Of a stretch of 64,000 nt of DNA, positions 54,893 to 64,000 are shown in pieces. Each line of letters begins with the position of its first letter. Positions within the stretch are counted from its first letter, which is position 1. The stretch is from positions 1,226,501-1,290,500 of the forward strand of contig NZ_JACJUO010000001.1 in assembly GCF_014397025.1 (NCBI RefSeq). Direction: 5' to 3'. The position numbers and the translations under genes were made by a program. The stretch comes from Ochrobactrum sp. Marseille-Q0166. GTDB lineage: Bacteria > Pseudomonadota > Alphaproteobacteria > Rhizobiales > Rhizobiaceae. The notes beneath the pieces were generated by a model. That model saw only the letters and a program-made list of their open reading frames with translations. It had not been told where the DNA came from and searched no databases.

Positions 54893-57430
54893 TTACTTCT
54901 GCGGTGTAGCACTATTCTCAATAATTGCCTGATGTGCTTCCTGACGATGCTGCCACCAGTTGCCAAGCAGGAGCAGGATCGGTGCTGCAATGAAGATCGA
55001 CGAAGTTGTCGCGATAAAGATACCGAACAGCATTGGTACGGCAAAATTATGCACAGCACTTCCACCCCAGATTGCCATAGGCAGCAAGCAAAGGAACGTT
55101 GTCACAGAGGTATAGATACAGCGGATGAGGACCTGATTGATACTCATATCCACGATCTCGCGCAGCGGTTTCGATTTATAAAGGCGCATATTTTCACGCA
55201 TACGGTCATAAACCACGACCTTATCGTTCACCGAGTAACCGATGGCCGTCAGCAGTGCTGCAATGGCAGTCAGGTTGAAGTCGAGCTGGAGCAGCGCGAA
55301 GAAACCCACCATTTTTGTGGTGTCGAGGATCAGTGTGATAATAGCGCCGACCGCGAAGAACCACTCAAATCGCCACCAAAGATAGACGAGCATACCGAGT
55401 GCCGAAAGAACAACCGCGATGAAGCCTGAACGGGCGAGTTCACCAGAAACTTTCGGTCCGACGACTTCTGTACGATCAATCTTGGCATCCGCGTCAATTG
55501 CGATAATTGCTTCCCGCATCTTGTTGACAGCGACGGTCTGTGCCTCTTCGCCACCATCCTGACGCTGGATACGGATGAGAACATCGTTCGGGCTACCAGC
55601 AGATTGAAGTGCAACTTCACCAAGGCCAAGCCCACCAAGCTTTTCACGCAACTGTGCGAGATCGGCCGGCTGTGATGTCGTGATTTCTGCCTGAATACCG
55701 CCTTTGAAGTCGATTCCGTAATTAAGTCCCGGCTTGAAGAAGAGGCCAATCGAAGCAAGTGACAAAACGATGGAAGTCGCAATCCCGATGAAACGAGCAT
55801 TCATGAAGCGGAAGTTTGGATTTTCCGGAGCTATCTTCATAAACGGCTTGATTTCAAGCACCTTGAGCTTGCGCTTGCGGACATACCAGGCCATCGCCAT
55901 GCGGACGAGTGTCACATCGGTGAACATCGAGATGACGATACCGAGCATCATGGCGACAGCAAAGCCGCGTACCGGACCTGTGCCGAACATGAACAGAAGC
56001 AAAGTCGAAATCAACGATGTGACGTTCGAGTCAACGATGGTTGCAAAGGCCGCATGGAAGCCTTTATCAAGCGCGGCCATAGCGCCGAGACCTTTGCGGG
56101 TTTCTTCCCGTATGCGTTCATTGATCAGGATATTCGCGTCAACTGCGATACCAATACCCAGAATAATACCCGCTATACCGGGTAGTGTCAGTGTGGCTCC
56201 GATGAGGCTGAGGGCGGAGAATGTGAGAACCGTGTGCAGCAGTAGTGCTACGTTGGCAATCAGGCCCCAGACGCCATAAAGCAACTGAATGAAGACCGCG
56301 ACGAGGATAAAGCCCGCAATACCTGTGATCAGGCCCATCTTGATAGCATCGCCACCGAGATCTGGACCAACGGTACGTTCTTCAATAACTGTCAGCGGAG
56401 CCGGCAAAGCACCGGCGCGCAGAAGCGCAGAAAGAACAACACTATCCTGAACGGTAAAATTACCCGTGATCTGGCCGGAGCCGCCGGTGATTGGCTCATT
56501 AATACGCGGGGCTGTCAGGACTTTGCCATCAAGAACAATGGCGAATGGACGTCCCACGTTCTTAGTTGTGATATCAGCGAACTGACGTGCGCCAAGACTA
56601 TCGAAGCGGAACGAAACAATCGGCTCATTGGTGCGCTGGTCAAACCCTGCACGCGCATCCGTCAGACGCTCACCAGAAAGTGCCACCTGATCTTCAATTG
56701 GATATTTGATGTTCGGGTCTTTGGAATCAGGCAGCACTGTCACGCCCGGAGGGGGGGCATCATTTGGATTTGCGTCCGCCACCATGTGGAAGCTCATCTT
56801 TGCGGTACTGCCCAGAAGCTGGCGGAGATGTGCCGGGTCCTGCAGACCTGGAAGCTGCACCACAATGCGATCAGAACCCACGCGCTGGATCGATGGTTCA
56901 GCAACACCAACCTGATCCACACGCTGGCGAATAATTTCAAGGCTCTGCTGAAGAGCTGCGTCAAGGCGGTATGTAAAGCCAGCCTGTGTCAACGTCAGGC
57001 GGATTTGGTTGTCACCGCTGGTAACATCAATATCGTTGATGGCCGTTCCGAAGCCGGTCGTATTAACCTGAGAAATGAGGGTTTTGAGAGCCGTATCGGC
57101 TTTCGCCCGCTGATCGGCATCCGGAATTGTTACGATAACAGAATCGCCCACTGCACGGATCGACTGTGGCTGAATACGTTCAGCGCGCAGTTTGCCTCGC
57201 GCATCATCGAGCAATGCCCGCATACGATCTTTCTTGAGGCTTGCCGCATCTACTTCGAGAACAAGGTATGAGCCGCCACTCAGATCAAGACCGAGCGTAA
57301 CCTGTCGTTTCGGGAACCACGACGGCATTGCTTCAAGCTGTTGTTTTGTGAAGAAGTTGGGCAAGGCAATAATGATACCGATCAGAACAATCAGTCCATA
57401 AAGCACAGCGACCCATTTAGAAGTACGCAT
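54893..57430 (-). CDS. secDF: fused protein translocase subunit SecDF
   Basis: An 845-residue inner-membrane protein that uses the proton gradient to pull proteins through SecYEG. The SecD half has KRQVTLGLDLSGGSYLVLEV and the P1 domain with VGVAEPSIQRVGSDRIVVQL. The SecF half starts near residue 540 (INYGIDFKGG-type motif as LNYGIDFKGGIQAEI) and ends YTSVTTFLCLLPMAIWGG. Twelve TM helices are expected. The fusion is common in this order. yajC is not adjacent; a small membrane-protein gene lies upstream. Confidence 0.96.
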   Translation of the reverse strand: MRTSKWVAVLYGLIVLIGIIIALPNFFTKQQLEAMPSWFPKRQVTLGLDLSGGSYLVLEVDAASLKKDRMRALLDDARGKLRAERIQPQSIRAVGDSVIVTIPDADQRAKADTALKTLISQVNTTGFGTAINDIDVTSGDNQIRLTLTQAGFTYRLDAALQQSLEIIRQRVDQVGVAEPSIQRVGSDRIVVQLPGLQDPAHLRQLLGSTAKMSFHMVADANPNDAPPPGVTVLPDSKDPNIKYPIEDQVALSGERLTDARAGFDQRTNEPIVSFRFDSLGARQFADITTKNVGRPFAIVLDGKVLTAPRINEPITGGSGQITGNFTVQDSVVLSALLRAGALPAPLTVIEERTVGPDLGGDAIKMGLITGIAGFILVAVFIQLLYGVWGLIANVALLLHTVLTFSALSLIGATLTLPGIAGIILGIGIAVDANILINERIREETRKGLGAMAALDKGFHAAFATIVDSNVTSLISTLLLFMFGTGPVRGFAVAMMLGIVISMFTDVTLVRMAMAWYVRKRKLKVLEIKPFMKIAPENPNFRFMNARFIGIATSIVLSLASIGLFFKPGLNYGIDFKGGIQAEITTSQPADLAQLREKLGGLGLGEVALQSAGSPNDVLIRIQRQDGGEEAQTVAVNKMREAIIAIDADAKIDRTEVVGPKVSGELARSGFIAVVLSALGMLVYLWWRFEWFFAVGAIITLILDTTKMVGFFALLQLDFNLTAIAALLTAIGYSVNDKVVVYDRMRENMRLYKSKPLREIVDMSINQVLIRCIYTSVTTFLCLLPMAIWGGSAVHNFAVPMLFGIFIATTSSIFIAAPILLLLGNWWQHRQEAHQAIIENSATPQK

Positions 57431-57543
57431 GAGTTCAATTTCCAGAGATTAGGCGCGTATAAACTGTATTGAAAACAAAGACTTATAGCGCAATTTTGGG
57501 TAGTTGATTCAGGGGTGTCGGGCCTGTCCATTAGAAGGACACT

Positions 57544-57963
57544 TTAGCCAATCTTCGGTGGCGCACGCGCGAAAGCATGATTGCTTTGCGAGAGCCTCAA
57601 AAAGCGTGAGCTTGCTGCGGCTTCGGCAGGCCGTGCATTGAAGAACACAATTTCATGGGAGAGAGTGGCTATCGCATCTCCGTTTCCGAGAGGATAAGCG
57701 GCCTTGATTTTAGCCGCTATCGCCTCGGTCAGGACTGCCCGCATGGGCTGCGTTGCGGGTGTGGACTGCTGACGCGCAGGGATCGTAGGTGCGTTGTCGA
57801 TCTGTTGCGCCGCCATTTTTCCGGGAAGCGCGCGGGATGTTTCACCGCCGAGCGCAGAAAGGTCTATCGCGAACAAAAAGGCTGCAAATGATACAACACA
57901 CGTCACGATCAGCATAAATCCATGCTGATGATAACGAACAGTGCGTCGATCCTTGTTGCTCAT
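57544..57963 (-). CDS. small single-TM protein of unknown function
   Basis: A 139-residue frame from the ATG at 57963, preceded by AAAGG. The basic N terminus (NKDRRTVRYHQHG) is followed by one TM helix (FMLIVTCVVSFAAFLFAIDL) and a Pro/Ala/Gln-rich periplasmic tail. The frame can extend upstream to 58020. There is no family match that I recognise. It lies 113 bases before secDF in the same direction. Confidence 0.55.
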   Translation of the reverse strand: MSNKDRRTVRYHQHGFMLIVTCVVSFAAFLFAIDLSALGGETSRALPGKMAAQQIDNAPTIPARQQSTPATQPMRAVLTEAIAAKIKAAYPLGNGDAIATLSHEIVFFNARPAEAAASSRFLRLSQSNHAFARAPPKIG

Positions 57964-58128
57964 GCCTTTAATCAAACCGCGTGAACTTTCTTTGAGAGAC
58001 TTTCCGCAGAAACAAGCCATTTTCGGAATGATTGTGCCGAGTGCTAAACCATTCTGTTTATTCGATTTTGTGCAGTGCCCGATTCAAAAACATCGTATTT
58101 TTCTCGGTGCTTAGCGATGACACCTACA

Positions 58129-58178
58129 GCATCGATTCAAAAAAGGGAATCGTTTTCTGAATCGGTGTCCGGTGATGC
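58129..58178. repeat. extragenic foldback element
   Basis: Inner arms CGATTCA/TGAATCG (58133-58139 and 58158-58164) and outer arms GCATC/GATGC (58129-58133 and 58174-58178) nest. The design resembles the third foldback near 21437, but the sequences differ. It is the only notable structure in the 57964-58289 gap. Confidence 0.45.
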
Positions 58179-58289
58179 TTTGAAATCACTGAATAAAATC
58201 GAAAACCCATTTTGGTATGGCTGTCGCCATAGTATTGCTTCTGTCGTGATGCGCTTTATGTTCAAAAGCAGATCGAGAAACCGGCAGAG

Positions 58290-60860
58290 TTGAAATTGAC
58301 ATATTTATCGATTTTCCGCGCAGTTGCATTTGCAATGATCGCTTTGGCTACTTCGTTTGGAGTAACGGCTCATTCCTTTGCACAAGATATGAAAGCAGCA
58401 AATCCTAAGCCTGCGGTGGTCGCTGAACAATCTGTCGTCGAGGAAAAGGCAGACCCCAAAGCGCCGGACGCTGTTGAAGGCAGTACGCCTGTCTCGAGTG
58501 TGGTGCAGCAGCAAAAGCCGGTTATCAACGATCTCAAGCAACAAACCAAAGCCATCAATGACCAGTTACAGAAATCTGTAACGAGCGATGAATCTCTCGC
58601 CAATCTTAAGCTGCAGCTTGATGGTCTTTCCAAGAAGTTGCTGGATGCAGGTGTTGCGTTTCGTCCTCGACTGACCGAAATCAATACACGGCTGGAGCAG
58701 TTGGGTGCGGCTCCTTCTGCGGATCAGGCGGCGGAACCGGCAATCGTTGCCGAAGAGCGTGCGCGTTTGATTGCTGAAAAAGCTGAAATCAACGCGGTTA
58801 TCGGTGAAACCGAAGATGCTTCGCTCGCGGTCAATCAGATGTCAGCGAAAATCGGCAACATGCGCCGCGATCTGTTCACTCAAACCTTGTCTCAGCGCGT
58901 AAACCTTGATCTCAGTCTCGGTTCTGAAGTCTCGAGTGCTGCTGGCAAGCAGATGATGTCACTTTGGAGCATTGTGAAATCATGGTGGCGTTTCGTTTTC
59001 ACCTTCAAGCTGAATTCATTTCTCGCCGCAGCTTTCTTCGCAATCGTTGCAGCTTTGGTCATTCAACTCGGTGCCCGACGCGTTCTGGGATCGCTTTATG
59101 AACGTGATGTAACCAACCAAGCGCCGTCCTATCTAAGCCGCTTGTCCGTTGCCTTCTGGTCAACAGCAATCCCTTCGGGCGCGGTCGCTGTATTTCTCGC
59201 GACAACCTATTTTTGCCTAGACTATTTTAATGTGCTCAGGCCCGATATCGGCACGCTTCTGCAATCCCTATTTATCGTTTTAGGTATTGTGTTTTTCATC
59301 AGCCGATTGGCTTTTGCTTGCATTAGCCCCTACACACCGGCGTGGCGTTTGGTGCCCATTGCTCCGCGGCCTGGCAGGGCTTTGGTCTGGCTCATCACAG
59401 GTATGGCCCTGATCAACGGTCTCGACTCTTTTTTCAGCAAGGTTAATCAGGTTCTCTCTTCGCCTTTGTCTTTGACAATGGCCAAAAGCCTGCTCTCAAC
59501 TGTCGCTATTGGTGTACTGATATTGATCATCGCACTTTTAAAGCCTATCGAGAGAAACAGTGGAGAGGCCGTTCGAGCGTGGCCTAAAGCGTTTCGGGTA
59601 TTTCTTATCCTCCTCGGCCTTGTGCCGATTGTTGCGGCATGTCTTGGCTTTGTTGGCCTTGCACGGTTTATGGCACAACAGATCGTCGTGACTGGCGCGT
59701 TTCTCGTAACGATGTATTTAGGATTCCTGACTGGTCGTGCTATCTCTGAAGAACAGGCTTTTGCATCCAGCCCCATTGGTCGCGTGATGCATGATCGCTT
59801 CCATTTTGATGAAGCAAAACTAGACCAGCTGGGCCTCGTCGTCGGCATTGTTATAAATCTTGTCGTCGCTTTGGTTGGAATTCCCCTGGTGCTTATGCAA
59901 TTCGGCTTCCAGTGGGTAGAACTCAAGAATACCTTCTATCATTTGATGACCGGCTTCCAGATAGGAAGCATTTCCATATCGCTGATGGGCATCCTGACGG
60001 GCGTGGCTCTGTTCGCCATTGTCTATCTGATGACGCATTGGTTTCAAAATTGGCTCGATAGCAAAGTTCTAGCGCGTGGTCGTGTCGATTCAGGTGTGCG
60101 CAATTCCATCCGTACGGTTGTCGGTTATGTAGGACTCGTGCTCGCAGCGCTGATCGCGGTATCGGCGGCAGGCTTCAATCTATCCAGTCTGGCGCTCATC
60201 GCGGGCGGTCTTTCGCTCGGTATCGGTTTTGGTCTTCAGAATATTGTCCAGAATTTTGTTTCCGGTCTTATCCTGCTTGCTGAGCGCCCGTTCAAGGTCG
60301 GAGATTGGGTTGAAGCGGGGACAGTTAGCGGGATTGTCAAAAAGATCAGTGTGCGCGCTACAGAAGTCGAAACTTTCCAGAAACAGTCAATCGTTGTTCC
60401 GAATTCGACGTTGATCAACGGCAATGTTGGCAACTGGACACTTCGTAACAAGCTTGGCCGTATCGATATCAATGTACAGGCTGCCTATACGGACGAGCCC
60501 CGTCGTGTTCATGCTCTGTTGTTAGAAATTATTCGTGGACATCCATCGATTTTGAAAAACCCAGAGCCATTTGTGGCACTCCAGAGTATGACGGAGTCGC
60601 TGCTGGTGTTCGATATCTATGCACATGTTGCAGATATTACATCGACGGGTGGTATCAAGAACGAGTTACGCTTCCAGATTGTCGAGCGGTTCCATGCCGA
60701 GGGAATTCAACTGGCTTCTTCTTCCACTGATCTGGTGCTGGGTATGTCTGAAATTGAAAAGCTCTCGGAACTGGTCAACAAAGACGCAGCGCGTGTGGCA
60801 AAGCCGCGTAAGGAAAAGGTCGTGGAGGCGGACAAACCGGAACGTGATGACAAGGTATGA
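58290..60860 (+). CDS. large MscS-family mechanosensitive channel (MscK/MscM-like)
   Basis: An 856-residue inner-membrane channel that releases solutes at high turgor. After a signal peptide (cleavage near SFA-QD) comes a periplasmic helical domain of about 200 residues. Many TM helices follow, with the MscS core from about residue 600: SSLALIAGGLSLGIGFGLQN, then IVQNFVSGLILLAERPFKVG. The start is a TTG at 58290, chosen because it gives a full signal sequence; the ATG at 58335 would cut it. The SD is weak. The C terminus is highly charged. Confidence 0.9.
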   Translation: MKLTYLSIFRAVAFAMIALATSFGVTAHSFAQDMKAANPKPAVVAEQSVVEEKADPKAPDAVEGSTPVSSVVQQQKPVINDLKQQTKAINDQLQKSVTSDESLANLKLQLDGLSKKLLDAGVAFRPRLTEINTRLEQLGAAPSADQAAEPAIVAEERARLIAEKAEINAVIGETEDASLAVNQMSAKIGNMRRDLFTQTLSQRVNLDLSLGSEVSSAAGKQMMSLWSIVKSWWRFVFTFKLNSFLAAAFFAIVAALVIQLGARRVLGSLYERDVTNQAPSYLSRLSVAFWSTAIPSGAVAVFLATTYFCLDYFNVLRPDIGTLLQSLFIVLGIVFFISRLAFACISPYTPAWRLVPIAPRPGRALVWLITGMALINGLDSFFSKVNQVLSSPLSLTMAKSLLSTVAIGVLILIIALLKPIERNSGEAVRAWPKAFRVFLILLGLVPIVAACLGFVGLARFMAQQIVVTGAFLVTMYLGFLTGRAISEEQAFASSPIGRVMHDRFHFDEAKLDQLGLVVGIVINLVVALVGIPLVLMQFGFQWVELKNTFYHLMTGFQIGSISISLMGILTGVALFAIVYLMTHWFQNWLDSKVLARGRVDSGVRNSIRTVVGYVGLVLAALIAVSAAGFNLSSLALIAGGLSLGIGFGLQNIVQNFVSGLILLAERPFKVGDWVEAGTVSGIVKKISVRATEVETFQKQSIVVPNSTLINGNVGNWTLRNKLGRIDINVQAAYTDEPRRVHALLLEIIRGHPSILKNPEPFVALQSMTESLLVFDIYAHVADITSTGGIKNELRFQIVERFHAEGIQLASSSTDLVLGMSEIEKLSELVNKDAARVAKPRKEKVVEADKPERDDKV

Positions 60861-60983
60861 ACAAGGTGTTCAGTTGCGGTTCAGTTTTGAAGTCTTATAA
60901 GTAATAACGAGGGCAGGGAACTGCTTCAAACAATAGGGCCGGTATTCGGCTTGTAGCGGGAGCGGCGGAAACGCTGATATGAT

Positions 60984-61274
60984 ATGAATAAAGTTCAGGT
61001 CAACTTTGCTGGCAAAGTCGCATTTGGCGCAGTGCTTGCGCTCTCCTTCTCGGTGCCGAACCTCTATGCTGCGACCGTTTCCAATAGCGATGCATCTGAA
61101 CGCACAATTGTCGTGACCGAAGGTGCCTCAAAACGCGAAATGCTGATTGCTGCCGGTGAGACAGTCGATTTTTGTGACAGTGGTTGCTTCGTAACGTTTC
61201 CAAATGGTGACCGTGAAGCGCTTAAAGGCGACGAAAAGATTGTCATTTCGGGTGGAAAGGCATCTTTTCAGTAG
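60984..61274 (+). CDS. small exported protein of unknown function
   Basis: A 96-residue protein with a clear signal peptide (GKVAFGAVLALSFSVPNLYA, cleavage before ATVSN) and a two-cysteine motif, VDFCDSGCFVTFPNGD, that could form a disulfide or bind metal. The rest is beta-rich. There is no known family. It lies 123 bases after the MscS-type gene and is closed by a strong terminator. Confidence 0.75.
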   Translation: MNKVQVNFAGKVAFGAVLALSFSVPNLYAATVSNSDASERTIVVTEGASKREMLIAAGETVDFCDSGCFVTFPNGDREALKGDEKIVISGGKASFQ

Positions 61275-61290
61275 TCATCGTTTGAATGAA

Positions 61291-61324
61291 AAAAGCCGAC
61301 TGAACATATCCAGTCGGCTTTTTG
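61291..61324. terminator. bidirectional terminator between convergent genes
   Basis: Perfect 12-bp stem AAAAGCCGACTG/CAGTCGGCTTTT with an 8-nt loop; T-runs on both strands. Confidence 0.93.
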
Positions 61325-61334
61325 TTCGCGTTTG

Positions 61335-63896
61335 TTAGCTGCGGGGCTTTGAATTTTCAGGATCGTAGAGCGGTTTATAGCCAATCGATACGACTTCTAC
61401 CGGATACGTCTCTCCAAAATATTCTACATTCAGTTTTCGGCCTTCCTGACAATAGGACCACGGCAGATAGGCGAGCGCGATGTTTTTGCCGATACTTGGT
61501 CCGTAAGCGATAGACGAGGTATAAGAACGCCGCCCCAATGTATCGACCAGTGTTTCTCCGGTCGCAGGGTCGAGCACAGGCAGAATGCCAACCGGATAGC
61601 GTGCGACGCCGTTTGAATCGACATTCTCACTCATGACCAGAGTGCAGAGCATGGCTGGCTGATGTTCGCGGGCTTTATATTCAAGGTGTTTTGCCTTGCC
61701 ACGGAAGTCCGCTTCCTTGACTTTTGGCCGTGCCAGATCTGCTTCAAGCAGGTTATATTCGGTGCGCAAGTCTGCATTCTGAAGACGCAAGCTTTTCTCC
61801 ATGCGGCGCGTATTGGCATAGGTTTCCACACCGACTGCGATTGCGCCCGTCGAACGCAATGCGTCCCAGATAGCAAGACCGTCTTCATAACGCATATGCA
61901 GTTCCCAGCCTTGTTCCCCGACATAGGAAATACGAAACGCAGTTACGTCTTTTCCTGCGATACGAATCGGTTTGATGGCGGCAAATGCGAAGTTTTCTGG
62001 ATTAAGACCCTCCGGATCTTCCACTACCTTTTTGAGATTGTGGCGGGCATTCGGCCCCCATATGCCTATGGTGACGTATTTTTCGGTGACATCAGTGATG
62101 GTGACATCAAAACCCTTATCTTCGGCTACGCGGCGCATGTAATGGAAATCTCGTGGGCCGGCATCGGCACCGTTGATCATACGCATATGGTCAGCCATGC
62201 GAATTACGGTGAAGTCAGCGCGCACCATGCCTTCATCATCAAGGAAGTGCGTGTAGATGCCTTTGCCGATATTGGCATCGCCACCGACCTTGGCAGCACA
62301 AAGCCATTCCATTAGCTCGACATGATCAGGGCCTTCGATGTCGTACATGGCAAAATGCGATAGGTTGATGATGCCGCAATCTTCGCTCAGAGCGAGATGT
62401 TCGGCGTTGGAGACGCGCCAGAAATGGCGATTGTCCCATTCGTTCTGACGTACCGGAATACGGTCGCCATATTTTTCCAAAAGATGCTCGTTTGCGGCAT
62501 AACCGTGCGCACGCTCCCAACCACCCAGTTCCATGAAGTAGCCGCCAAGCTCCTTTTCACGCTCATAGAAAGGTGAGCGGCGAATATTGCGGCCTTTGGA
62601 GAAGGGTTCACGTGGATGAACTGCCGGATTATAGACCTTCATCGCGGTTTCGGTGCAACGATCCCAGATGAATTGCTCGGTCATCTGATGCGGGTAGAAA
62701 CGCGAATAGTCGATGGCGTTGTGATCTATCGCCGTGCGGCCATCGGTCATCCAGTCGGCAATAAGCTTGCCCATGCCAGGGCCATCTTTGACCCAGATTG
62801 CAACAGCATACCAGAGGCCGCGCACTTTCTGGCTTTCGCCCATTGAAGGACCACCGTCTGTGGTAACTTGCAGGAAGCCGTTGAAGGAATGGCTTTCATT
62901 GTAACCCAGTTCGCCTAGGATTGGGGTCAGTTCTATGGCACGTTCGAGCGGTTCGAGCACTTGTTCCATATCCAGATCGCGTTGCGATGGCGACAGACGT
63001 GCTTCATGCTTTTCAAGCAAATCGCGCGGATGACAGAGGCGAGGATTGGTTTCCTCATAATACCCCCATTCGATCTGGCCACCTTCGGCCGTCTTTGGGT
63101 CGCCTGTATCGCGCATATAGGCCGAATTGCCCTGATCGCGCATAAGGGGCCAGCCGATTTCTTTGCCGGTTCCCGCAAATTCGTTATAGGGGCCAAAGAA
63201 GGTCAATGGATGATCAATCGGCATGACTGGCAGGTCTTCACCAACCATTTCTGCAATCAGACGACCCCACAGGCCAGCGCAAACCACGACGTAATCCGCT
63301 TCGATCGTGCCGCGATGAGTGACAACACCTTTGATACGACCGTTTTCAATGACAAGCGATTGAGCAGGCGTATTAGCGAAGCTCTTGAGCTTGCCAGCGG
63401 CTTCTGCCTGATCGATCAGTTTGCCTGCAACTGTCTGAGAGCGTGGAATAACAAGACCTGCATCCGGGTCCCACAAGCCGCCCTGAACCAGGCTTTCTTC
63501 GATTAGCGGAAATTTCTCTTTGACTTCAGCTGGCTCCATCAAGCGGGCACGTGTGCCAAAAGCTTTGCCGGACGTAACCTTGCGTTTCAATTCTTCCATG
63601 CGGGAGTCGTCGCCGACGCGGGCAACCTCAATACCGCCCACGCGGGCATAATGGCCCATTTTCTCATAGAAATCGATGGAGTAGAGTGTTGTCCAGCATG
63701 AGAGGAAATCATGGCTGGTCGCATAGCAGAAATCAGATGCATGTGCTGTGGAGCCGATATCGGTGGGGATGCCGGATTTATCGATGCCGACAATATCATC
63801 CCAGCCACGCTCGATCAGGTGATGGACGACCGACGCGCCGACGATGCCACCAAGCCCGACAATGACTACTTTCGCCTTCTTAGGAAACTCTGCCAT
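61335..63896 (-). CDS. FAD-dependent oxidoreductase fused to GcvT-type domain (dimethylglycine/sarcosine dehydrogenase-like)
   Basis: An 853-residue two-part enzyme. The N-terminal DAO domain starts KVVIVGLGGIVGASVVHHLI (FAD, GxGxxG) and has GSTAHASDF, whose His fits the flavin-linking site of dimethylglycine dehydrogenases. The FAO middle and GcvT/GcvT-C domains follow from about residue 430, ending LDPATGETLVDTLGRRSYTS. The pair typically oxidises an N-methyl amine and passes the one-carbon unit to tetrahydrofolate. The substrate is unresolved. Start ATG 63896 is preferred; ATG 63911 is possible. Confidence 0.9.
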   Translation of the reverse strand: MAEFPKKAKVVIVGLGGIVGASVVHHLIERGWDDIVGIDKSGIPTDIGSTAHASDFCYATSHDFLSCWTTLYSIDFYEKMGHYARVGGIEVARVGDDSRMEELKRKVTSGKAFGTRARLMEPAEVKEKFPLIEESLVQGGLWDPDAGLVIPRSQTVAGKLIDQAEAAGKLKSFANTPAQSLVIENGRIKGVVTHRGTIEADYVVVCAGLWGRLIAEMVGEDLPVMPIDHPLTFFGPYNEFAGTGKEIGWPLMRDQGNSAYMRDTGDPKTAEGGQIEWGYYEETNPRLCHPRDLLEKHEARLSPSQRDLDMEQVLEPLERAIELTPILGELGYNESHSFNGFLQVTTDGGPSMGESQKVRGLWYAVAIWVKDGPGMGKLIADWMTDGRTAIDHNAIDYSRFYPHQMTEQFIWDRCTETAMKVYNPAVHPREPFSKGRNIRRSPFYEREKELGGYFMELGGWERAHGYAANEHLLEKYGDRIPVRQNEWDNRHFWRVSNAEHLALSEDCGIINLSHFAMYDIEGPDHVELMEWLCAAKVGGDANIGKGIYTHFLDDEGMVRADFTVIRMADHMRMINGADAGPRDFHYMRRVAEDKGFDVTITDVTEKYVTIGIWGPNARHNLKKVVEDPEGLNPENFAFAAIKPIRIAGKDVTAFRISYVGEQGWELHMRYEDGLAIWDALRSTGAIAVGVETYANTRRMEKSLRLQNADLRTEYNLLEADLARPKVKEADFRGKAKHLEYKAREHQPAMLCTLVMSENVDSNGVARYPVGILPVLDPATGETLVDTLGRRSYTSSIAYGPSIGKNIALAYLPWSYCQEGRKLNVEYFGETYPVEVVSIGYKPLYDPENSKPRS

Positions 63897-64000
63897 TTTA
63901 TGCGATCCCATTTTTCATTTGTTGGAATCATAGTGATTGGCTGGAGGTGACAATTGTCATTCTACGACATAATCACGGCATGAGGCGACCGAACCTCGTT

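Overview
The window is chromosomal DNA of an alphaproteobacterium, most likely of the Brucella/Ochrobactrum group (Hyphomicrobiales). This rests on a circularly permuted two-piece tmRNA gene, a BA14K-type secreted protein, the run thyA-folA-hflK-hflC-DUF2065-degP, the run serB/miaA-ilvB-ilvN, and an SD-led, moderately GC-rich coding style. The genus call is inference from gene content and protein resemblance; no search was run.

Layout. 1-2300: a cut TetR gene divergent from a Bcr/CflA drug exporter, then the permuted ssrA gene on the minus strand. 2488-8361: a DUF2853 protein, the thymidylate/folate pair thyA-folA, and a membrane quality-control block (hflK, hflC, a DUF2065 protein, a DegP-type protease). 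8406-16087: a GNAT enzyme and serB facing miaA, the branched-chain operon ilvB-ilvN behind a peptide-coded attenuator, a threonine dehydratase-like enzyme, a RecD-like helicase and a SpoIIAA-like protein. 16300-23021: pdxJ, a kup potassium transporter interrupted by an in-frame amber codon, a TetR gene with a perfect palindromic operator, ilvC and a class I aminotransferase.

23055-28821 holds assorted metabolic genes (BA14K-like, endonuclease/phosphatase fold, Nudix, PhzF, flavin-binding, universal stress, GH10-like). The gap 28822-29267 has a perfect FNR/FixK box followed by a chain of hairpins ending in a T-run, which I read as a candidate oxygen-regulated small RNA. 29268-34223 is a yhiI-rbbA-yhhJ type efflux operon. 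34335-39169 is a cobalamin riboswitch with a complete B12 uptake set (TonB receptor, binding protein, permease, ATPase).

39333-43427: a large envelope protein of unknown role, a RbsD/FucU mutarotase, an EF-hand protein and an EamA exporter. 43476-44782 looks like worn-down prophage lysis genes next to tRNA-Lys(CTT). 45401-47958: DedA and a TerC-CBS-CorC fusion. 48133-51338: a small ORF and sulfate ABC transporter genes (binding protein, two permeases, no ATPase). 51345-57963: a small hydrolase, an LPG-synthase-like membrane protein, a Kef-type antiporter and a SecDF fusion. 58290-63896: a large MscS-type channel, a small exported protein and a DAO-GcvT oxidoreductase. Nearly every convergent pair is separated by a hairpin terminator. 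No insertion sequence, CRISPR array or rRNA was seen.
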